Assembly (NCBI RefSeq): GCF_001649575.2
Contig: NC_051438.1
Coordinates: 6,134,661-6,198,660 of the forward strand
From: Kryptolebias marmoratus
Taxonomy: Eukaryota; Chordata; Actinopteri; Cyprinodontiformes; Rivulidae
Length of the DNA stretch: 64,000 nucleotides
Direction: 5' to 3'
Of this stretch, positions 33,536 through 45,379 are shown piece after piece. The notes under the pieces are model-generated. The model did not search any database. It was not told the origin of the DNA and saw only the letters and a program-made list of their open reading frames with translations. Positions within the stretch are counted from its first letter, which is position 1. Each line of letters begins with the position of its first letter. A program made the position numbers and the translations under genes.

Positions 33536-33885
33536 AGACGATAATGTCTGTCTGTTATCAAAATGTCTCTTGAACCACTGGACAGATTTTAATAAAACTT
33601 TCAAAAAGCAATCACTGCATGTTCATCTACAACTGATCAGTGTTTGGAGTCAACCCAATTCAAGATGGCTGCCACAGCCAACAGACCAAAAAAAAAAAAA
33701 AAAAGCAAAACACAAAAACAGCTATAACTTGGTGAATTTTGCAGATATTGTGCTGAAACCTGGTGTTTGTAGCTGAGAGTCATTCACAATACATACTCCA
33801 AAGAAAACTCATATGAAATGTTTGTTTAGCATTAACTGTCAACCCTGTTTGTTTGTTAGCAAAATATCTCATAAATTAGTGGAGT
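33535..33885 (+). repeat. Dispersed repeat family with YY1-like core, full and partial copy
   Basis: The full copy at 33540-33800 has caagatggctgccacagcc at its centre. A second head, tttgttagcaaaatatctca, follows at 33850. Confidence 0.75.
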
Positions 33886-34320
33886 ATTGCTATTGATCGA
33901 CATAGTAATAGTATCGATACTTTAGCTTCAGTTTTTCAGAATGGGATGCGTCAGTTTCGCTGACTTTCAGGGACAGCAGGGACACTCCGCTCCTCCTCTC
34001 TATCTTATTCTTTGATGTTGTGACCCGAGGTCATGTGACCTGAGGTCATGTGACAGAAAATGGCGGGCAGGAAGAGCATTGTGTTGTGTTGTCATTGGCA
34101 ATGATACATAGGCAAGTATTTTTTGTTTACCTCAAAACTTTGCCCAAAACTGTCCTGGATTTAAATTAAAGAATAATCTAATGGAAGAAAAAAAACAACT
34201 AAAACTTCATTCAGATGCTTTATTAATAACAGTATCGGTCTTGATATCGGCGATACTGGCCTTTTTTTACTTGGTATCGGGTCGATACCAAATCTTGTAG
34301 CATCACACACACCACTAATG
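33886..34320. mobile_element. Possible MITE with gtatcgatac motifs
   Basis: Left part attgctattgatcgac and right part ggtcgataccaaatcttgtagc are loosely inverted, and gtatcgg/cgatac motifs repeat near the right end. No clear target duplication. Confidence 0.35.
34021..34066. promoter_or_regulatory. Cluster of AGGTCA, GTCATGTGAC and GATGGCGG-like motifs
   Basis: A tandem 17-base unit, aggtcatgtgacctg then aggtcatgtgac, gives nuclear-receptor half-sites and two GTCATGTGAC palindromes (CLEAR/M-box-like), followed by aaaatggcggg (YY1-like). Sequence match only. Confidence 0.3.
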
Positions 34321-34499
34321 CACTCCTTCAAGGAGCACTTGGCCTGTACGTTTATAAATGTCAGCCTTAAACGCTGAAAACCTCTTTCAGATTTCTGCTT
34401 TGTTTTGGCAGCTGTCACATTTTCTTTGCCACAGTAATAAAGGTTAGGAAATCGCTGCTTTATCCGATTAATAATTGAACAGAATTTACTTGAAAACAC

Positions 34500-35520
34500 A
34501 TCAAACAGGCTCTAATGGGGGTCTTCCGTCATTCGGAACAGCTTCACAACTTCCAAATCCCGAGCAACTTTAAAGGTGAGGAAGGATGCAGATCGGACCC
34601 CTCCACAAACCAAAACAATCATCTCCAGCCACGCCGAAGATGAGGAGAGCAGTGCTGACCTGTATCTGATTGAAATGTGTATCAGCTGAAGTTAGATTGG
34701 TGCCGTGATGGAGGAGTGGAACGAAAAGAGGAACTCATTTGAGGCCAAGGCAGCAGAGATCAGGCAGAAACAGATGCTTTAATTAGCAGACTGAGAAGTG
34801 CCCGAGGCTGTGTGCACCACCGTGTGTGTGTGTGTGTGTTTGATGGATTTAATTAGTTGAACGTAAGATAAAACACAGAGAAATCAACAAAGTGGCATCT
34901 TTATAAAGGTTAACAACCCTCCCCGACTTCCCTCGCGCGCCGCTTCGCCTCGCTTCCTTTCATCCGTTCTTCATGTGTTGGCTGGGGAAGAGGAGAGAAA
35001 TGAACGCACGACCCGGAATGAGAATTAGGACGCAAAGACGGACACAAAGATGGAGTAAGTGTCTTTAATCAAAGCCATGGCTCAAAGTGCCATCGGCTTC
35101 ATAAACTCCACAAACACACCCACTCACACATGGTCTGTCTGTTCTTATAAAGCGCACAAATCGAACTCTGCCCCGCAGAAACGAGGGAGACCTTCCCTTT
35201 CATGCCCGTGTCTCTCTGCGCAGATTACAGGTAGAAGCGCAGAGATTACTGCGAAACTGAAATTGAGTGTCTAGTTTCTGATGTCTCGCCCGCGGCCTGA
35301 ATCACACTTTTCTCTTTTTTTTTCTGCTCTGTCTCACTGCTGGGGTTGTTTTAATATTATTTAGGTGGGGGGAAGAGATTGATGGGAAAGTTACGAGACA
35401 GGATGATGATGTGCAGCACGTTTCTCAGTCTGCCGAGCCTGTGGGCCAAAGATGAGACGAAGCGGAGGTGACAGGAATTTTGAATGTTTGCTCTGATTTG
35501 CAGTCTCTCGGAGATGTGAG
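34500..35520. other. Low-repeat block, candidate conserved non-coding DNA
   Basis: About 1 kb free of recognised repeats, with ctttaattagcag (homeodomain-type core) and several GC-rich islands. No exon chain on either strand. Conservation cannot be judged here. Confidence 0.3.
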
Positions 35521-35639
35521 TCATTATAGACAGTTTTACATCGATTTACATCACTTCTTGTTCTTCCTCCCAGTTGGTGGCTTCATTCTGTCCAAAATAA
35601 TTTAGTTTTCTGTCCTGCAGGTAAACCAAAATAAATAAG

Positions 35640-35875
35640 GAAAATTATATACCTAGTCCAAACCATCTCAGTCTGGCCTCTCTAACTTTATCAACCTGTG
35701 CTGGACCTCTGATGACCTCATATCTAATCCTGTCCATCCTTGTCCCTCCCAAGGAGAACCTCAACATCTTTATCTCTGCCACTTCCCGTTCTGTCTCCTG
35801 TCTTTTTGTCAGTCCCACTGTCTCCAAACCATACAACACAGCTGCTCTCACCACTGTCTTGTAAATGAAACAGAT
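35640..35875 (-). mobile_element. LINE reverse transcriptase C-terminal fragment
   Basis: The - strand reads AAVLYGLETVGLTKRQETER and then MLRFSLGGTRMDRIR...REARLRWFG, a motif series typical of the end of fish RTE/L1-type LINE ORF2. Truncated on both sides. Confidence 0.75.
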
Positions 35876-35899
35876 ACACCAGCACTCTGGTTTAATCTT

Positions 35900-37900
35900 T
35901 TCCTATAATATGGAATTGATCAATTCTTCGTCCTTTCCCTATGAAAGTTTTTAGACTTGAGCTGTTTCAGGACAGCATTAATCCACTCAGACCAGCAGTT
36001 AGCTTCATCAATCTGGCCAGAAAAAAAGTCCATTTGTCCAACTTAAAAGTGTTCAAAAAGCAAGTCACAACAGGTAAGATATTATTGTTCGTAACATTTT
36101 CTCAGAACCCCACTAAAAGAAAGATGAACTAAGACAATCTGTATTTGTAGCGAGCTATAAGATTTAACATGTCAATCACTAAATTAAACAGCTTAACACA
36201 GGCTTGTTAACAAGGCCAATTTACTGGCTTACATAAAATTTCAGGCTACCAACATTATTTACCAAAGCAAATTTGGACATATGGATTTTTTTTTATTGCA
36301 TCCAAACTATGAAATCATAGAATTCTGGCTAAATGTTATCAATTGAAAATCCTGTACTGACACTGATGTCCCTTGTCTATCGTCATAGATGCAAAGGTTT
36401 TAAAGCCTTTATTCTTTGTGCACCATAAATTTAATATGTTTTGGTAAACAGCTATACAGTATAAATCATCCATAGTTGTAAGAATGTTTCACACAGGGGG
36501 TGTTGTGAAAACATGTAAAGTGAGAAAAACTATGCTACCCCAACCAGAGATGCAAACAGAAACATTGTTTCCCTCATTAATAATTCATTATCATAAAAAT
36601 ATAACTTGATTTTAAACTTACATACTACTGGTAATATACATTTTTTTATTTCTTTGCTTCATTCGTTCATTCTGTTTGTATTTCTTTATTTTTGACACGT
36701 TACTTCTTGTCATCCATGAGGGGGTGCTGTTGCACCCTCCGTGCCCACAGTTCCCACAGCCCTGTAAAAACCTGTTGGTTGAGCATAAAATCCTTATTAA
36801 TCGAAATCTGGCATGTGCGTGGAAACTTTGAGGACGTGGAGCAACGACCTGTGTTTGTTCCCCAAACCAGATTTTCAGTCCAAGTCTTCAAAGGCTCTCC
36901 TATCAGGGATGGAGAGCTCTGTGCACAAGTGTCTCCATGTCTGCTTTAATAAACAGGTCGATTTATATTCCTGTTGTCTTTGTTACTTGTATTACAGCTA
37001 TTGACATTTTTCCTCCAACTGAGAATCAATCGTAAAACCTATTTGACCCACAGTAGAACGTGGTCAGTAACTTTGTGTTATATTTCAGTATTCCATTAGT
37101 ACGTTTTTATTTATTGTCATTTAACCTAAGGCAAATAAAGATACAGCTTGTGTGTGTGTGTTAGTTGGAATTGGAGGGTGAGTGTGTGGATTTTACTGCT
37201 GCTTTATAGTCCATTACCAGCTCCTTACTGCAGCGTAATGGCCTCATTCTGTTCTGTTTTATTCTGTATCTCTTTACAGAGTTAAGTAACTAAATAACGA
37301 CAGCAGACCTAGTATCAGTACCAGCAGGGCTGATGCACACACTCTCTCTCACACACACACACAAGCAGGCACTTTTTGGCCGAAGAGCCAGCCAACACCA
37401 CTTGAGCTGTATTTCTGCCCAACTGTCAAGCTGTCCAACCTTAAACTTTGTAAAAGTCTGAATTGGGTTTGTTTCCATCCATTTGCTCCATGCAGATAAA
37501 TTAGCTGCCTGAAATCTGTTCCATCTGACAGGGAAACGAAAAATCCTTAAAACTGAGCAGCATTGGTGAAGTTGTTTTTGTTCTTTGGTGACAGCTAATG
37601 TTGCCTATATTTCAAGCTATCGCCAAATAAAAAAAAACAAAATAATGATAAAAAAATTGTATTGCCCTCTTGAAATGGAGCTTAACAAGGACAATCAGTA
37701 CACAGTTTGGAAGGTTCGCTTAACATGTCTGTACGTCTCGTGCTTCTATGGGTTTCTCGGCTGCTTCTCTAATTAACGCTCTCCTTGCCCAGCCTTGGTC
37801 ATTAAGGTAGACGGCCATGTCTTGGTGCATTTGCAGTTGTGCCATTCTCTTTTCATATTTATATGATGGACTGAACAGAGCTCTGCAAGATGTTCAAAGC
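35900..37900. other. Intergenic stretch, no gene seen
   Basis: AT-rich; short (CA)n near 37340 and (TG)n near 37150. No exon chain. Confidence 0.4.
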
Positions 37901-37934
37901 TTGGGATTTTGTTTTCCAACTTGACCCTGCTTTA

Positions 37935-38390
37935 AACTTCTCAACACGTTTATCCCTCACTTGTCTAGTGTGTTCCTTGGTCTTCACGATACTGTTTGAT
38001 CATTAAAGCTCTGTAACAAACCTCTGCGGCCTTCACAGATCAGCTGGATCTGTACTGAGATTAAACTACACACAGGAGGACTTCTGTAGGTAATTGGTGG
38101 CACTGGATTTTAGAGGGTAAAGTGGGGTTGAATTGAAATGTACGCTACACTTTTCAGGTTTGTATTTATAAAAAAAAAAAGAAGAAAAAAACCTATATAA
38201 TTTTTCTCGCACTTCACAACTACTTTGTGTTGATCTATCAAATAAAATTCCAGTAAAATAGTTTAAAGCTTGTGGTTTGTTTAAAAGCTCAAAGGGTGTG
38301 AATACTTGTACATACTCAGTGGTAAAAATGAAAAAAGTACAAAAAAATATATATATATACATTTTTTGGAAAAGCATTGTGAACTGTTTT
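37935..38390. mobile_element. Tc1-type transposon end fragment
   Basis: Contains ttggtcttcacgatactgtt, ctgtaacaaacctctg, gatcagctggatctgtactg and aagggtgtgaatacttgtac, which I recognise as the non-coding end of a common fish Tc1 element with its inverted repeat. The transposase is absent. Confidence 0.6.
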
Positions 38391-38505
38391 TAAAGGTTTT
38401 GAGCTGCATAAAATGTTTGTTATAATTAAATAGGAAAAAAAAACAAAAGAACAACAGTGGGTTCAACAGAAGCAGTCATCAACTGTGGATGACATGAAAA
38501 AAAAG

Positions 38506-38599
38506 TCCCATCCATCCATCCATCCATCCATCCATCCATCCATCCATCCATCCATCCATCCATCCATCCATCCATCCATCCATCCATCCATCCATCCAT
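38506..38599. repeat. (ATCC)n microsatellite
   Basis: About 23 units of tccatcca type. The open frames on both strands here are simple-repeat artefacts. Confidence 0.98.
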
Positions 38600-38710
38600 T
38601 GGCTTCTGTCACAGGTAACAGTTCCAGGAGGAAGGCCCAGACATCCTTCTCCCCAGAGACACTCCAGCTCCTCCTGGGGGATCCCAGTCAGTTCCCAGAC
38701 CACAGATGAG
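38600..38710. mobile_element. Non-LTR retrotransposon fragment beside (ATCC)n
   Basis: ggcttctgtcacaggtaaca, agacatccttctccccag and cagctcctcctgggggatccc match the element at 26465-27085. Confidence 0.55.
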
Positions 38711-38789
38711 ATTTGTTGCAAACAGACCATTCTGACTGTAACCATTAATGATGACATTTTAAGCAAAGGTATTGCACAACGTGCAGTAC

Positions 38790-39150
38790 TCAGAAGATCT
38801 GTTGCACATGAAACTCAGCTTCTACCACACCAAATGTTAGCACCATATACTGTACATCCAGTGAATATTTCCTGAAAGTTTCAATAAAATATGTCCAGGG
38901 GTTTATCAGATATTTTGCAGACAGACAGAGTTGACGTTGAATAATTATTGGCAAATATTTAAACAAAGTTCTAAAGCAATCTGTTAGTACTCAAAAAATA
39001 TGTTGGGGATCAGCCTCAGCTTTAACCACAACAAATGTTAGGTCAATATATGTAAAATTGACTTTGTTAAAACATTTTTTTTGTGTGTTTTTTCATGGCC
39101 TGGTGGCTGTAGCAGCCATCTTCAATCAGGTTGACTCCAAACTTTAATCA
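38790..39150 (-). repeat. Dispersed repeat family with YY1-like core, two partial copies
   Basis: Reverse orientation. Copy one has cttctaccacaccaaatgtt and tttatcagatattttgc; copy two has gtagcagccatcttcaatcagg. Confidence 0.7.
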
Positions 39151-39159
39151 TATGTAGAC

Positions 39160-40650
39160 AAATAGACAAACATTAATGTTCCTCCTTCACCCTTCAGCAG
39201 CACACGATTAAAGTTAGTGTTTGTGTGTGCTAGCTCTGCTTTCTTGACGTATTGCAGGCATTTGTTTTTCTAACGGAGAGGTCTGCTACTTGACATGAGT
39301 TGTTTCTTCCAGTTACTTTTAGTATAATGTATATATGAGGAACCATCGCTTTACAGCCAAAGTTGCTCATAGAATAATTGTGTTTTTCTCACCATATTTC
39401 CCCCCACACAAACAAATCACGTCTAACTTGGATTAAAGCCCAGCTGCAGATGATCTACTCACCGAAGTGACCTTCTGTATAGTCGCCTTCACAAAGGGTG
39501 CAAATGGATACCATTATATCATATAGATTTAGACAACTAAAGCTGGAAAATGGCCTCTTTTGCAGGTTTATGGTTATGAAAGATCTGCCTTGAAAGTAAA
39601 ATATCTTTTAGCAGCCTTCAACTTTTATTAGCTAAATGTATGTTGCCTTTAGATGGGATTAGGGTTAAATAAACCAGAGGCACTCAGTTAACAGAGCAGG
39701 GTTGATGTGTTCAAGGTTATATTAACACGGAGAAAACAAAAACACCATTTCCTCGATTAGATTCAAAAAATTAGAATTTCTCTGCAGCTAAAAGATTTTT
39801 TTTTTTTTTTTCAGCATGTCATTATTTATGGGAACCTGTGATGAGTACACAAAAGCAATTTCCTGTTGGGTTTGAAATGGAGCAGCTCCAGGTCTTGTCC
39901 GTGTTTGTCATTATGAAGCATCTGTTCAACAAACTAAAAAACCCCCCAAAAAAGGGAGGAGCAGCTTCGGTCCGCTTGGGCTGGATGTAATCCATCAGCA
40001 CGCATCACGAGCGGTGTGTGTCAAGTGCTCTGTCGGTGTGTGTTGGGTTCCTGGTGGTGGTGTGAGAGGGAGGAGAGGGGGCGGGGGTGCCTCAGAAGTG
40101 ATTAGGGAGGGCTTTTAGGGTCTCAGACGTGTCATGAAGGAGGAAAATCAAACGAGGCTCTTTAACACGCACACACACGCAGAGCAGCCCTGCACAGTTT
40201 GAGCCCCGCCTGTTGTCATCAGAGCAGGTTGTTAATTAAGAAGAAAGTCTCTCTCTCTCTCACTCACTCACACACACACACACACACACACAGACAGCTT
40301 GGTGCTGGTCGCACTTCCCCCGGAGTCTCGTGAGAGACTTGGCTAGTTCAGTGAGTTGTATGAAAATGTCTGCTCTTCTGTCAAAGAGATGTTCTTTTCT
40401 CTGAAGCGCCGCTGAGGTGATCTGTATCTCTGTAAAGTGCATTTTGTGACACGGCGTGTAACATCAGCTACGGTATGTGTTGCACGACAGAGTTCGCTTT
40501 CATAAGCACAGCAGAAAACAAAGTTAGCTTTTAATCAAAATGCACAAACGAAACACGATGAGGAATGCTTGACCTCATTAAATGCATCGGTAAATGAAAC
40601 TACTGTTTCTGTACATGTCGCCCACCGACTAGCGCTCCAATTCTTTAAAC
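39160..40650. other. Intergenic stretch with a low-repeat core
   Basis: No gene seen. The part 39880-40230 is G-rich and repeat-free, ending in a CT/CA tract. It could be regulatory. Confidence 0.35.
40245..40292. repeat. (CT)n(CA)n simple repeat
   Basis: tctctctctctcactcactc followed by acacac for about 25 bases. Confidence 0.95.
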
Positions 40651-40689
40651 CAAGAGCTTACACAACCTAGTAGCGCTCAGAGTGGAAGG

Positions 40690-40760
40690 GGGGCAAGGAC
40701 TCCCATCTACTACCACACCAAGTTATGGCTCAATATCTGCAAAATGATCAAATAAACCTT
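40690..40760 (-). repeat. Dispersed repeat family fragment
   Basis: ctactaccacaccaagttat and ggctcaatatctgcaaaat are the inverted tail of the YY1-core family. Confidence 0.55.
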
Positions 40761-41039
40761 ATATCAATGTATTATGAACTAATCTGATTAAACAGTTTTA
40801 GACATTTCAATCCCCCCCCAACCAAGGACTAGCTTAGCTTTTGGCACAAAGTACCTGACCCCGTTTTACCATGTAACTTTGCTCCTTGTGCTGTTGCTAA
40901 TTCAAATAAAGTCAATTAAACGGCTTAATATTAACTAAAGGAATGCATGTCATCACGTCAGAGTCTTGAAGAAAGATCATTCTTCTACGTTGAAAAAACG
41001 AGTTGTGTCTTTTGTTGTCGAAGCTTGAACACGACACTC

Positions 41040-41310
41040 AGCCTGGTCTCACGTAATATTGGCAGATGTGTTTGGGCTTGGTAACAACTATCAGATACTA
41101 CCACACCAAATTTTAGCTTAGTCTGTAAAACTGACTGAGTTATAGCTATTTTTCTGTTGGCTATGGTTGCTTTGCTGAGGCAGCCATTTTGAATGGGTTT
41201 GACTCCAAAAGGTAGTAGACGTAACATCCAAAGATTATTTTCTGATTACTTCTCCTTAAAATCTGTTCAGTGGGTTATCAGATATTTTGCTGAACGACAG
41301 ACACTCACAC
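41040..41310 (-). repeat. Dispersed repeat family with YY1-like core, full copy
   Basis: Reverse orientation: tactaccacaccaaatttta, then gaggcagccattttgaat, then gggttatcagatattttgct. Confidence 0.75.
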
Positions 41311-42770
41311 ACTTGGACACCATTTTTGACCGAAATGCTATCCTGTTCTGAGGTCTCAGACCTGTTCTCGACCGTACAGAGGTAATCTTATAGGTTGCAC
41401 TTTCATCTTTCCCAAGAAGGAAAAAATTATGAGCACGGAGTTGTGTTCTCATGTTGAGGAGAGAGATGAGTTGGATAACACCGCATGTAATGCATAAATT
41501 ATGCAGATAAATGATTTTTGACAGATGCTGGGCAACCAAGTTAGCATCCTAACATATCATCCACCAGTTTTGCGTTTGTGGAACTGTTTTGTTCTTCTGC
41601 ACTAGTGATAAAAAAGTCAGCATCCTTTTCAATGTGTTGCAATAGCTCAGAAATAAATATTATGAGAGAATTTGAGGGTTCAGAACATAAAATCAGCTCA
41701 TAATCATAGGCTTATTTCTTGTCCTTGCAACCTTTTCAGCCAAATCTTTATAATTATGTTGAAATGTTAGAAATACCTGAGGTCAGCAACAAGATCTAAA
41801 CTTTCTAAGGTTGGTTTAGAAATGTTTTCACATCCAGTGGTTTTTAGCTTCTTCACAGAAATAAATGTGGTTAATGGGTGATGGAAAACACCTGCCAACG
41901 TTACTCCCACAGAAAAAACAAGAAACAAAAAAGTTATCATTAGTTGCTTTCTCTTAAAGCTCCTAAAACTGGGTGAAATGAAAACAAGAAAAGCGTTGAC
42001 TTAGTGAGAAACGGAAGGAAGAAAAATAAATAGAGGATGAAGTGATAAAGAGATGATAAATGAGATAAATACCCCCCTCTTCTTTCATTTTGCCTTTTTG
42101 AGCTAATTAACATCTTCATAGTTGACATAATAAATGGCCGTACAGCTCTTTAGAAGCTCCATGCAGGAAAACACCAGTAGAGGAAGAGAGAGGAGACTAA
42201 TGTGTGAAAGGAACTGAAGTGACAGATAGATGAGAGGGCTTGTTTATGTGTGTAAATGAGACTGAATTAGGACTACAAGCAGTAAATGAGCCTCATCCAT
42301 ATTAATAAACTGCAGGTCTCTCGCCCCACTCTGGGGACTGATAACGCCCCTCGCTATAATAGATCACACAACATCTTTGATCATGTGGCTGTTTGTTTTC
42401 AGGCTAAAACCAACTAAGCTCGGGATATTTCAGTTTTATGACATTTGCTTGGCATTTGAACTTCATTTAGGCTTCTTATTTGATTGTGAAATGTCAGAAT
42501 TTCCAGTTTGTCCCAAACACATTATTTTCTAGATGAAAAATTATTTTCTTTATGATTCAAATATCTTGTTTTCTGATCTGTAAATTATCTGCATAAAGCC
42601 TAAACTGCCTATAAATATATATATATATATATATATTAACGTCACAAGATGCTGATGGCATAACAGAAAAAATATTTTATACCCTTATAATAAAAAAAGA
42701 CATTCCTTTTGAATTTGAAGATTTTATAGTTCAGAACATCATAAAAATGATCTTATTTCTTTCTCCATGT
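41310..42770. other. Intergenic stretch, low-repeat block at 42090-42380
   Basis: No gene seen. The block 42090-42380 has gagctaattaacatc, catattaataaactgcagg and cgctataatagatcacac and no repeat that I recognise, so it is a candidate conserved element. (TA)n is at 42618-42636. Confidence 0.35.
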
Positions 42771-42774
42771 TGAA

Positions 42775-42840
42775 AAAAGATCTTATGAATCACTGGACGG
42801 ATTTTAGTGAATCTCTCAGGAAATAATCACTGGATGTACA
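42775..42840 (+). repeat. Dispersed repeat family, head only
   Basis: atcttatgaatcactggacg followed by gaatctctcagg and aatcactggatgtaca. Confidence 0.65.
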
Positions 42841-44004
42841 GAGTTTCCACAAAGTTTCTGGCTTTGGGATGGAGGGGGTTGTCAGATAAAGGATGGGATG
42901 TATGTGGGTGTGTGTGTGTGTGACAGACAAGCCAGAGTATTTGACTTTATGTTTTACTTTTAATACAAGCAATAACTTTAACATTTAAATAATAATACAA
43001 ATAGTACATTTAAGTACATAAAAATAAATAGTTCTACTATAACTCGTATGATTTATTTATAAAATATGCAGCTTTTCTCACTGCAGTGTTTCCTTCAGGG
43101 CTTCTCAAAGAACATTTCCAAAGCCTGTTGATATGAAAAAACACAGATTTTTCTTTTTTTGTTTTTGGTTTTGAGTGGGTTGCAACATTTCTGAAAAAAT
43201 GTAACTCAATTAATGATCAAAAATGAAAACTAAATTATGGTTATTGCATTGATTCAGTTAATTCAGTTTGTCTCGTTTGCCTGCATTGTTACCAATCAAG
43301 GAGTTGTTAATGTTCAAGTACTTTAAGCATCAAGAAAGTCCATAAATTAGAATTTCCAAACTTGACAACCTTCATAATGTGAACATTCACACATCAAAAT
43401 TTGATAACGGTGATAAAACTCCTAAATCCTGACACTGAAGAAAGGGGTTTTTGCCTTTATTTTACTTCAAAGTTATAGCACAGTTAGTCCTTCACACAAT
43501 ATAAAACTGAAAATGGCCTTTTTTATTTGCCAAACTGACAGATTTCTGCCCCTAAAATGACCATTTCGTTTAAAGGGATTATTTTTTAAAGATTTCAGCT
43601 CATGTGGCAATTTAAGACAATTATTTTTTCCTTTTTTTATTTGATCATTTATTTAATTACAGGTACCACAGTACAGTTTCATCACAGTATGGTTCCAAAT
43701 ATAAGCAAACATAAGACATTAAAACGGCCCAAACTGTGTTTATAGTGCTATAATATGTAACAATATGTACGCTAATGTTGATGCTCCACATGCAGTAGCA
43801 TTTTATACAATGTTAAATTTTAGGAACAAAAGTCCCGGGGAGGTCGGGGTGATTCAGTGGCTTTGGCGTCTCCCCCAGCCGCAGTGAATTGGCCACATGC
43901 AAACACATACAGACGTTTATTAATTTGTAACATGATATAATCGTCATAGGGGGGTGGGGTGTACATCTACAGCTGATTAAAGAGACAGTCCAGTCAACTT
44001 TGAA

Positions 44005-44450
44005 TGTCATGAATTCAGATGTCTTTGTTTTGGATTTGTGTCTTGGTGCTTTGTTTTCTGGTGCTTTGTTTTCTTTTATGTTTCTGTTTGGGTTTATTGT
44101 GTCTTGTCATTCTCCACTTGTCCCCAGTCAGCTCTTGTCTTCCTGCCACGCCCATCTCCACCTGCCCACAATTGTAATCACTCACCTGTGCCCACTTCCC
44201 ATTATCATCCTCAGTTTTAAAACCTGGTCACTTTCTCCACTTCCCCGTTGGTTCATTGTCTCTGGTATGTCTGTTGTCTTTTTGTTCCCTTGCCTCGCCT
44301 CGCCTCACCTTTTTGTGTTTGTATTTTGTCAAGTTTAGTTTTGCTGCCTCGCCAGCCATTTGTTTTTGTTCGTTTATTTAAAAATAATTTTTTGTTTAAT
44401 TAAGATGAGTCTTCGCTCTGGGTTCTTCACACTCTCCATGGACCTTGACA
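44005..44450 (+). mobile_element. Solo LTR of a fish LTR retrotransposon
   Basis: Begins TGTCATGAATTCAG and ends CATGGACCTTGACA, so it keeps the 5'-TG...CA-3' form with tgtca/tgaca inverted ends. It contains gccacgcccatctcc and a cctgtgccc...ttttaaaacc promoter-like stretch. No reading frame follows, hence solo. Target duplication not clear. It resembles the LTR at 56565-57077. Confidence 0.6.
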
Positions 44451-45379
44451 AAGAAACGCTCTTTCTTATAGTTATCAATAGTTAGTACCTTATTAGCCGT
44501 GACATCTGTTACAGAGCACAGCAGTAAGGAAATAAAGGCGAAAGTCTTCATCCAGGCTAGGTTAATGACTAACAGTCAAGTCATCAAAATTGTTTTTCAG
44601 GCTTTTAAACAACTTTTTCTCAAAAACGACATATTGGATTGAAAGACCCCTACGTTAGCGAATATTAAACCTTTACGACAGTTTGTTTAGTTTGTCTCTG
44701 TTTTCTCAACTGAACAACATCCGAATATAGTATAAGTCATAAAAGTATAAGTCATCCTGTTGAAGGACTAGCAGAGGTCTAGAGCAGTTTCTGTGTTTCT
44801 GTACTGATGGAGAGAAACCCTGCAAACAACTCCAAGCTTTCTAATATACTGTAAGCATAACATGCTAAAGCAGTCAAGCTGAGCTCGTTCATCTTTGTTT
44901 CCAGTGTAACCTGTCTGTAAGTTTTCGTTATGATTTAATGGGTTTTACAAATGGCACTTTTGTCCTGACATCTTGAAACACATTAACCGAAGGCACATGG
45001 GAATCTTTCATCAAATGTTTTACCTCTGCTCTGCTTCCCTGACCAGTTTTGTTCCTTCATCACGATGAACATGTGTGCCGCTGTCATCACTGCTCACTTG
45101 TCAGAGACCGTGGAACAAAGCAGAAGAGAAGAGAACTTTCTGAAGTTCAGAGGTCAACCTGAGAGCAGCCAGAGTGGAAGCAGTGAGAGACTAGTGAGGC
45201 CAAAACACACACACACACACATTTAGCTGCAGTTCCATCTGTAGATGTTTTGCTGCTTCACTGATCGTGAAACTTATATGATTCACTTTTTTACCAGCTG
45301 TGGATCCGATCTGTTCCCTCTTCAGAGAGAAGAGTTCATTAATGGCCCATTCAAATTGGTGATCAGGGATGCTGTGATC

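Noticed and set aside
38479..38766. Open frames rich in repeated Met-Asp-Gly-Trp or Ser-Ile-His-Pro
   Set aside because: Translation of the (ATCC)n microsatellite.
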